From: Lachnoclostridium sp. UBA739
GTDB taxonomy: Bacteria; Bacillota_A; Clostridia; Lachnospirales; Lachnospiraceae
Direction of reading: 5' to 3'
Assembly (NCBI GenBank): GCA_002297865.1
Contig: DBKX01000005.1
Span: 1-7,507 of the forward strand
DNA: 7,507 nucleotides
A program made the position numbers and the translations under genes. The notes under the pieces are model-generated. The model made no database searches and had not been told where the DNA came from. It worked only from the letters and a program-made list of their open reading frames with translations. Below are positions 1-4,859 of this stretch, piece after piece (position 1 is the first letter of the stretch; each line of letters starts with the position of its first letter).

Positions 1-626
1 TTGGTGCTACTGGTGCTGGTAAAACCACGATTACCAACTTGATCAACCGTTTCTACGATATTGCAGATGGTAAAATCCGTTATGATGGAATTAACATTAA
101 TAAGATTAAAAAAGCCGATTTACGAAGAAGTTTGGGAATTGTTTTACAGGATGTTAATCTATTCACTGGTACGGTAATGGAAAATATCCGATACGGAAAA
201 CTAGACGCTACTGATGAAGAATGTATCAATGCAGCAAAGCTTGCTAACGCACATGATTTCATCACTCGTTTGCCAGAAGGTTATCAAACAATGCTGATTT
301 CCAATGGTGCCAACTTATCACAAGGACAAAGACAGCTTATCAGTATTGCCCGTGCGGCAGTTGCTGACCCTCCTGTAATGATTATGGATGAAGCTACCTC
401 TTCGATTGATACACGTACAGAACTTTTAGTACAACGTGGTATGGATGCGTTAATGGAAGGCAGAACAGTATTCGTTATTGCACATAGACTTTCTACCGTT
501 CAAAACTCAGATGCGATTATGGTACTTGACCATGGTAGTATTATTGAACGTGGCAGCCATGATGAATTGATTAAGCAGAAGGGTGTGTATTATCAGTTGT
601 ATACGGGAACTTTTGAGCTTGAGTAA
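1..626 (+). CDS. ABC exporter, ATP-binding domain (C-terminal part; 5' end outside window)
   Basis: This is the last 207 codons of an ABC exporter subunit, read in the frame starting at base 3; the start and the expected transmembrane domain lie to the left. Visible parts, in order: Walker A GATGAGKTT (3-29), Q-loop LQD (Gln at 147-149), signature LSQGQ (315-329), Walker B with catalytic Glu, VMIMDEATSSID (375-410), and the switch His in IAHRLST (483-485). All ATPase residues are intact, so this half-site should be able to hydrolyse ATP. The form GANLSQGQRQL with LSQGQ rather than LSGGQ resembles the consensus-site subunit of heterodimeric exporters such as TM287/288 and BmrC/BmrD (family knowledge), so a partner gene is likely just upstream. 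The substrate cannot be told from an ATPase domain: multidrug, peptide and lipid export are all possible. An internal TTG at 39 is in frame but lies after Walker A, so it is not the true start. Confidence 0.95.
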   Translation, partial: GATGAGKTTITNLINRFYDIADGKIRYDGININKIKKADLRRSLGIVLQDVNLFTGTVMENIRYGKLDATDEECINAAKLANAHDFITRLPEGYQTMLISNGANLSQGQRQLISIARAAVADPPVMIMDEATSSIDTRTELLVQRGMDALMEGRTVFVIAHRLSTVQNSDAIMVLDHGSIIERGSHDELIKQKGVYYQLYTGTFELE

Positions 627-630
627 TGGC

Positions 631-744
631 GTGACGTATGATTTAACTCCCTGCTTAGTTGCAGTTTTCTAGCTGATGGTTGTGTAGACCTAAAGTGTTT
701 GACTAGAAAACTGCAAATGCGCGAATCGATAAATCATACGTCAC
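631..744. repeat. 114-bp nested palindrome between convergent genes
   Basis: Two perfect inverted repeats are nested on one centre. The outer arms are GTGACGTATGATTTA (631-645) and its exact complement (730-744), 15 bp. The inner arms are TTGCAGTTTTCTAG (659-672) and its complement (703-716), 14 bp. The segments separating outer and inner arms are both exactly 13 nt (646-658 and 717-729) and could add about six pairs, so each side forms one 42-nt arm around a 30-nt loop. The element begins 4 nt after the ABC stop codon and has no U-tract, so it is not a simple terminator. No open frame of note and no clear target-site duplication was seen. It could be a MITE-like or REP-like repeat, a structured RNA or 3' UTR, or a cruciform-forming site. 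The symmetry is directly visible; its function is unknown. Confidence 0.75.
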
Positions 745-782
745 TTGTAGATTTTGGTGGAATTTACGTATGCAAAACTTTC

Positions 783-819
783 AAAAAGCTACTAGACTTG
801 TTTAGTCTGGTAGCTTTTT
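783..819. terminator. Bidirectional Rho-independent terminator
   Basis: A 16-bp stem joins 783-798 to 804-819 across a 5-nt loop (TGTTT). One position (793/809) is a wobble pair in plus-strand RNA and a mismatch in minus-strand RNA. The stem is flanked by A5 on the left and T5 on the right, so a U-tract follows the hairpin in both directions. It sits between the convergent ABC exporter (ends 626) and the acetyltransferase (ends 830, minus), and can terminate both. Confidence 0.9.
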
Positions 820-829
820 GTGTGGAAAA

Positions 830-1621
830 TTATGAGCGGTTTTGTTCTATCCATTGGATGGCGAAGTCGACTAGAGAACGTTGGTCCATTAGGGTGACTA
901 TGGCGTTGCCGATGGTAGTTTTGTTAGTTGTGTTATTTTGTTCGAAGGCTTCTCCGATTCGGTTAAAATCTTCTCCGTCTACTGCCAGGGTTTGGTAGGT
1001 TGCCCATTGGCGTTTGCCGTCTTTTAGAATGGCACTGCTTTCTTTTGTGTAGTGTTTGCTTGGATAAACGGCTCTTACGTCTGCCAGGTGGAGGGAAGTG
1101 TTTTTGTCGTAGCCTACTCCGATTAGCAGGACTTTTCCGCTTAAGTCGTAGAGTTTAGCAAGTGGAGAACCTTCGCCGAAGATATTTTCTAAGTCGTGGT
1201 CTTTGGTTAGGTAATCGGCGTATTTGCCTACTGCTGCGAAGGAGCGGGCGGGATGACTGCTTCTAACGGCTCCTGGCCACTTGCGAAACATTTCTGCGAC
1301 TGCACCCATAGTGTTGGTTGGGGTGATTCGTGGGTCATAGGCGGGCCAGTTATCGCGGATTGCCTGCCACCATTCTTCTGGTTCTTCCCAATGGACTCCT
1401 GCTGTTGGGTCTAGGTTTTTCCAGCTTTGTGTTGGCATCAGAATGGTGCCTTCGTTTCCTACTGTTTCTAACAATGCTTCAATTACAATTTGGGCGCCAC
1501 CGCAGACAAAACCTAGACTGCTAAGTGACGTATGTACAATAACGTGGTCGCCTTTGGTTAATCCTGTCTTATGCAATCCTTCTATTAAATCCTTTTTTAG
1601 CACAAGTTTTCTATCTTTCAT
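830..1621 (-). CDS. AAC(3)-family (aminoglycoside 3-N-acetyltransferase-like) protein
   Basis: This 263-residue protein belongs to the Antibiotic_NAT family, which transfers an acetyl group from acetyl-CoA to an amine; the best-known members modify the 3-amino group of aminoglycosides. The length is normal for the family (about 260-290). Visible family motifs: HTSLSSLG (30-37), GTILMPT (58-64), DPRITPT (96-102), MGAVAEMFR (105-113), RSSHPARSFAAVG (120-132), GSPLAKL (151-157) and LLIGVGYDKNTSLHLAD (165-181), containing the conserved His178 and an acidic residue at 181. No signal peptide or membrane segment is seen, so it should be cytoplasmic. The ATG at 1621 is supported by AAAGGAG (1629-1635, minus) with a 7-nt spacer. 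Chromosomal Firmicutes members such as B. subtilis YokD belong here, and the natural substrate of many is unknown, so aminoglycoside resistance cannot be assumed. It lies 118 bp downstream of the GTPase-NYN gene on the same strand and may be partly co-transcribed. Confidence 0.9.
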   Translation of the reverse strand: MKDRKLVLKKDLIEGLHKTGLTKGDHVIVHTSLSSLGFVCGGAQIVIEALLETVGNEGTILMPTQSWKNLDPTAGVHWEEPEEWWQAIRDNWPAYDPRITPTNTMGAVAEMFRKWPGAVRSSHPARSFAAVGKYADYLTKDHDLENIFGEGSPLAKLYDLSGKVLLIGVGYDKNTSLHLADVRAVYPSKHYTKESSAILKDGKRQWATYQTLAVDGEDFNRIGEAFEQNNTTNKTTIGNAIVTLMDQRSLVDFAIQWIEQNRS

Positions 1622-1656
1622 AACAAATCTCCTTTACATTTTTCTTTTACACATGT

Positions 1657-1682
1657 TTTATAAAATATACTTTAGAATACAA
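1657..1682 (-). promoter_or_regulatory. Possible weak promoter for the acetyltransferase
   Basis: On the minus strand, TTGTAT (1677-1682) and TATAAA (1657-1662) stand in promoter order upstream of the gene at 1621. The spacer is only 14 bp, shorter than the usual 17, and the region is generally AT-rich, so the match may be fortuitous. It lies just after the hairpin at 1682-1715, which would fit a fresh start of transcription there. Confidence 0.25.
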
Positions 1683-1715
1683 TAGGCAGTCGTTTTTTGC
1701 AAACCAACTGCCTAT
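1682..1715 (-). terminator. Hairpin after the GTPase-NYN gene (weak terminator or attenuator)
   Basis: A perfect 9-bp stem, ATAGGCAGT (1682-1690) with ACTGCCTAT (1707-1715), encloses a 16-nt loop. The loop contains GTTT/AAAC, which could add four pairs inside (1692-1695 with 1701-1704). It lies 24 nt past the stop codon at 1740. The downstream minus-strand bases begin TGTATTCT, U-rich but not a clean U-run, so termination is probably partial. The acetyltransferase downstream could then be transcribed by read-through. Confidence 0.45.
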
Positions 1716-1739
1716 AGCTATATTTCATTCGTAACAATA

Positions 1740-4424
1740 TCATTCTTGTTCTTTGATATTTTTTTGAATTTTCTCTATTTCTTCTAACGCCTGTCCATTG
1801 AGGGCATCTATCAGTTTTGTATTACGTCCTTCACTTGATTCGATATAGTCTGTTCGAATGTGGTTTTCCATTGCTTTCACTTCTGATTCAAATTCTCTTG
1901 CAGACAAGAGCTGACAGCCTTGGCCTCTAATAATAATCTGTTCTAGTCCGTCGGATGTTGCTACTGTGATTTTATACTTAGAGGCATTTTGATGGGCGAA
2001 TTTTTCGATATACTGGTCTGCAGTTTCTGCTTCTTTTGTGTATACAACATGAATGTTATGGTAATCCATAATCTCTGTCTTATGATTCTGTACACGATAT
2101 GCATCAAATACAAGAATCACCTCACATTTTTTCATGCCTTGATAATTACACAAGATGTCCATTAACTTTCCTCTTGCGCCATCTACAGATTGTTTTGCTA
2201 GTTCATTTAACTCTTCCCATGCAAAAATGATGTTATAACCGTCTACTAAGAGGTATTCATCCCTCTTTTCAGGCGCTTTCCATGTTTTTGTCACTGGGGT
2301 ATTAGAAAATTCTTTTTTCTTTTTCTGATAACGGCTTCTGCCCTCTTCCTTCTTGTTGGAGTTATATGTCTTAGCCAGAATTGCATCAATCTCATCCGTA
2401 TCAATCCAATCGTCCACTGGACCTTTGGGCATTATTTCACATGCCTGTAACTGCATATCTTGTGACTTATTCTTAGAAAGAATACTTTCAAGGTGCATAT
2501 AATCTTTCACCTGATCCCACTCCACCAAGAAACCAGATCCATGTGCACAGAAAACGGACCCTGTTGGATTCACAAAATCGCTCTCAGAATCATAACCAAT
2601 TTGTTCAATCACTTCCTGTTCATTGTGACATTTCCCATATCCTTTTAAGGAACAGGTTAACTTGCCCTGACCTTTGGTGTACGCAATTACTTCTTTGGGA
2701 TATTCCCACATGGTAGCAACAGGAGCTTCACCGGTTATCACAGTCATATCCCCTTCTGAAGAAGTTATCTCGCAAGTCCCAAACATTTTATCTACATCGG
2801 TCATAGCACGTCCCACCATCTGCTGTGGCACTTCCAGTTCAAACTCATAATATGGCTCTAACAGCACTGATTTCGCCTGCTTAAGACCTTGTCTTACTGC
2901 ACGGTATGTTGCCTGTCTGAAATCTCCACCTTCGGTATGTTTCTGATGCGCTCTCCCCGTAACAAGTGTAATCTTCATATCCGTGATTGCGGAACCTGTC
3001 AGAACACCTTTATGTTCCTTTTCCAGCAAATGAGTCATCACAAGACGTTGCCAGTTACGGTCTAAAATGTCCTCACTGCAATTTACCTCAAAATGCATTC
3101 CACTTCCCCGTTCCAACGGTTCTAATAACAAATGTACTTCCGCATAATGTCTTAACGGTTCAAAATGCCCTACTCCTTCTACCACATCCTCAATGGTTTC
3201 CTTATACAGAATTTTACCAGTACCAAATCCTGCGTCTACGTTAAAACGCTGCTTGATGATGGTCTTTAAAATCTCCGTCTGGACTTCTCCCATAATCTGC
3301 ACACGAATTTCCTGTAAAAATTCATCCCATACAATATGAAGTTCGGGTACTTCCTCTTCTAACTGCCTTAATTTTGGCAGTATCATAGCTGGGTCACAGC
3401 CATCTGGAAGAATTAGCTTATATCCAAGGACAGGCTCTAACACCGGATTCCACGTACCACCCTCGATTCCAAATCCTTCTCCTGGCTTCGTTTTTGTAAG
3501 TCCTGTCACAGCACATACACAGCCAGCCTGAACTTCAGACACAGCATCAAACTTTTCACCAGAGTATATACGAATCTGGTTTACCTTCTCTTCCCACACA
3601 TCCTGTTCATCGGTCTTGGCAGTTTTATTGGTAAGAAGCATTTTTGCCTTTAAGCTGCCTCCAGTAATCTTCATATGGGTCAAACGATTGCCTTGTTCAT
3701 CTCTGGTAATTTTAAATACTCTGGCACCAAACTCGTTCCCGTACATTGGCTCTTGTGTGTAATCGTTAAATCCTTTTAAAAATTCATCTACTCCAGTTAA
3801 TTTTAGTGCCGAACCAAAGAAGCATGGGAAAATCTTGCGCTTTGCAATATATTGTCTGATACTGTCTTTCCCGATACTTCCTTGCTCCATATATTCACTT
3901 AACAGTTCTTCGTCACAGACTGCGATTTCTTCATAGAAATTTTCCGTTCCTTCTTCTCCAAAATCAATACAGCCCTCGTCTAATTTTTTCTTAAGTTCGA
4001 TTAAAATATTCTGTTTGCTAGTTCCTTTTTGGTCCATTTTATTGACAAAAATGAAAGCTGGCACTTTGTATTTTCGAAGCAAGGTCCATAAGGTTAAGGT
4101 ATGTCCTTGTACACCGTCTGCTCCACTGACTACTAGAATCGCATAATCTAGGGTCTGTAACGTTCGTTCCATTTCTGCTGAAAAATCGACGTGTCCCGGT
4201 GTGTCTAATAAAGTTAATTCTATATCACCATATTTTACAATGGCTTGCTTGGAGAATATGGTAATTCCCCTTGCTCGTTCTAATTCATTGGTATCTAAAA
4301 AAGCATCTTTGGTGTCAACGCGTCCTAGTTTGCGGATACTGCCGGTTTGGTATAAGATGCTTTCGGATAGGGTGGTCTTACCTGCGTCAACGTGTGCTAC
4401 AATGCCGGTTACTAATTTTTTCAT
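1740..4424 (-). CDS. Tet(M)/EF-G-like translational GTPase fused to a YacP/Rae1-like NYN ribonuclease domain
   Basis: This 894-residue cytoplasmic protein has two modules. Residues 1 to about 640 form a ribosome-protection or EF-G-like GTPase: P-loop AHVDAGKT (10-17), switch I RGIT (52-55), DTPGH with the catalytic His78 (74-78), NKMD (128-131) and GSALK (204-208), then domains II to V. Tet(M)-type proteins end near 640 residues; this one continues through a linker with a basic stretch (691-704) into an NYN_YacP domain at about 722-865. That domain shows LLVDGYN (725-731), VFDAY (772-776), ETAD (800-803) and VATSDGLEQ (821-829); the acidic residues Asp728, Asp774, Asp803 and Asp825 match those conserved in B. 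subtilis YacP/Rae1. A short, probably helical tail follows. The two modules share one uninterrupted frame. ATG at 4424 is preceded by AAAGGGAG (4433-4440) with an 8-nt spacer. The domain IV tip reads HQKHTEGGDFR (493-503) instead of the YSPVST-type tip of Tet(M), so tetracycline resistance is doubtful. Inferred role: GTP-dependent delivery of an RNase to the ribosomal A site. Confidence 0.93.
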   Translation of the reverse strand: MKKLVTGIVAHVDAGKTTLSESILYQTGSIRKLGRVDTKDAFLDTNELERARGITIFSKQAIVKYGDIELTLLDTPGHVDFSAEMERTLQTLDYAILVVSGADGVQGHTLTLWTLLRKYKVPAFIFVNKMDQKGTSKQNILIELKKKLDEGCIDFGEEGTENFYEEIAVCDEELLSEYMEQGSIGKDSIRQYIAKRKIFPCFFGSALKLTGVDEFLKGFNDYTQEPMYGNEFGARVFKITRDEQGNRLTHMKITGGSLKAKMLLTNKTAKTDEQDVWEEKVNQIRIYSGEKFDAVSEVQAGCVCAVTGLTKTKPGEGFGIEGGTWNPVLEPVLGYKLILPDGCDPAMILPKLRQLEEEVPELHIVWDEFLQEIRVQIMGEVQTEILKTIIKQRFNVDAGFGTGKILYKETIEDVVEGVGHFEPLRHYAEVHLLLEPLERGSGMHFEVNCSEDILDRNWQRLVMTHLLEKEHKGVLTGSAITDMKITLVTGRAHQKHTEGGDFRQATYRAVRQGLKQAKSVLLEPYYEFELEVPQQMVGRAMTDVDKMFGTCEITSSEGDMTVITGEAPVATMWEYPKEVIAYTKGQGKLTCSLKGYGKCHNEQEVIEQIGYDSESDFVNPTGSVFCAHGSGFLVEWDQVKDYMHLESILSKNKSQDMQLQACEIMPKGPVDDWIDTDEIDAILAKTYNSNKKEEGRSRYQKKKKEFSNTPVTKTWKAPEKRDEYLLVDGYNIIFAWEELNELAKQSVDGARGKLMDILCNYQGMKKCEVILVFDAYRVQNHKTEIMDYHNIHVVYTKEAETADQYIEKFAHQNASKYKITVATSDGLEQIIIRGQGCQLLSAREFESEVKAMENHIRTDYIESSEGRNTKLIDALNGQALEEIEKIQKNIKEQE

Positions 4425-4444
4425 CTATTTATCTCCCTTTAGTG

Positions 4445-4482
4445 GGTATCGTATTTCTTTATTAATATGTAACTATGATACC
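4445..4482. repeat. Operator-like dyad in the leader of the GTPase-NYN gene
   Basis: GGTATCGTA (4445-4453) faces TATGATACC (4474-4482) across 20 bp; eight of nine positions are exact and the ninth is a G-T wobble on the plus strand. It overlaps the probable promoter of the gene starting at 4424 and its near arm lies just before the ribosome binding site. It could be a repressor site or a leader hairpin. No known operator was recognised. Confidence 0.3.
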
Positions 4483-4487
4483 ATAAA
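4459..4487 (-). promoter_or_regulatory. Possible promoter of the GTPase-NYN gene
   Basis: On the minus strand TTTATG (4482-4487) and TAATAA (4459-4464) are spaced by exactly 17 bp, upstream of the ATG at 4424. The -35 match is poor and the -10 is fair; a start of transcription near 4452 would give a leader of about 28 nt that includes the ribosome binding site. A promoter is expected here because carB ends 435 bp upstream and is followed by a strong hairpin. Confidence 0.35.
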
Positions 4488-4744
4488 GTGAAGGGAGTTG
4501 CTACTGGGGATTGCTTTTCATCTTTTTTATGTGCCCCTCGCAATCGCTTATACTCCTTTATGCTATATACTAACAAATTAATATCATTTTCAAAATACTC
4601 TGTATAAAACTTTGAACTATTATCATACTTCCTTCTATTACACTTTATGTTTTCTTTTGCAAATTGCTTTGCATTTTTGCTTGACTTTACTTTATCAGCT
4701 TTCTTTTCATATTCATAAGTTCTTCATAGTTCACTGCCGTCTGA

Positions 4745-4773
4745 AATGATAAACAATATTTCTGTTTATCATT
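4745..4773. repeat. 10-bp perfect inverted repeat in the carB downstream gap
   Basis: AATGATAAAC (4745-4754) and its exact complement GTTTATCATT (4764-4773) flank a 9-nt AT-rich spacer. It lacks a GC-rich stem and a U-tract, so it is a poor terminator; it looks more like a protein-binding dyad or a weak RNA hairpin. It falls inside the first open stretch of the possible gene remnant. Confidence 0.4.
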
Positions 4774-4812
4774 AATTGACATTTCTTTTCTAATTAAGTT
4801 CTCATAACCAAT

Positions 4813-4844
4813 ACAAGCCACTTGGACTCCTCCAAGTGGCTTGT
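4813..4844 (-). terminator. Perfect 14-bp hairpin just downstream of carB
   Basis: ACAAGCCACTTGGA (4813-4826) pairs perfectly with TCCAAGTGGCTTGT (4831-4844) around a 4-nt loop, 15 nt after the carB stop codon. Position and stability fit the end of the carB transcript. However, the minus-strand bases that follow (ATTGGTTATG) are not a U-tract, so it may act as a weak terminator or as a 3'-end stabilising stem. In minus-strand RNA the loop and its flank contain GGAGGAG. Confidence 0.6.
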
Positions 4845-4859
4845 TCTATCTCACATCAC

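Larger units (their letters stand above)
4439..4821 (-). pseudogene. Possible frameshifted remnant of a small unknown gene
   Basis: Two overlapping minus-strand open stretches fit one broken gene. The first runs from a GTG at 4821 to a TAA at 4687 (44 residues, starting MACIGYENLIRKEMSINDKQ) and has GGAGGAG 5 nt before the GTG. The second, one frame over, is open from 4723 to a stop at 4439 (94 codons) with no ATG; it reads like lysine-rich protein, for example KNAKQFAKENIKCNRRKYD. A single frameshift between about 4723 and 4687, near an A-rich run, would join them. No family is recognised. The final part overlaps the probable promoter of the GTPase gene, so the last 20-30 codons are probably not genuine. 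AT-rich DNA can stay open by chance, so this is tentative. Confidence 0.27.

Noticed and set aside
39..626. Complete 195-residue ATPase starting at TTG 39
   Set aside because: The frame is open to the window edge and Walker A lies before this codon, so the gene is truncated by the window rather than starting there.
699..998. Plus-strand 99-residue open frame
   Set aside because: It runs through the palindrome, the terminator and the antisense of the acetyltransferase gene; no ribosome binding site or protein family.
1523..1534. 12-base match between the right arm of the palindrome (735-746) and the acetyltransferase gene
   Set aside because: It encodes the conserved HTSL motif region, has no second arm nearby, and one shared 12-mer in 7.5 kb is expected by chance.
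1740..4424. Annotating the GTPase as a tet resistance gene
   Set aside because: The G-domain fits the class, but the domain IV tip and the C-terminal nuclease domain differ from known resistance proteins, so no tet symbol is given.
4201..4491. Plus-strand open frames opposite the start of the GTPase gene
   Set aside because: They are antisense shadows of the strongly conserved G-domain.
4425..4859. Riboswitch, tRNA or insertion sequence in the intergenic gap
   Set aside because: Only short dyads and a terminator-like hairpin were found; no tRNA-like arms, known riboswitch core or transposase fragment was recognised.
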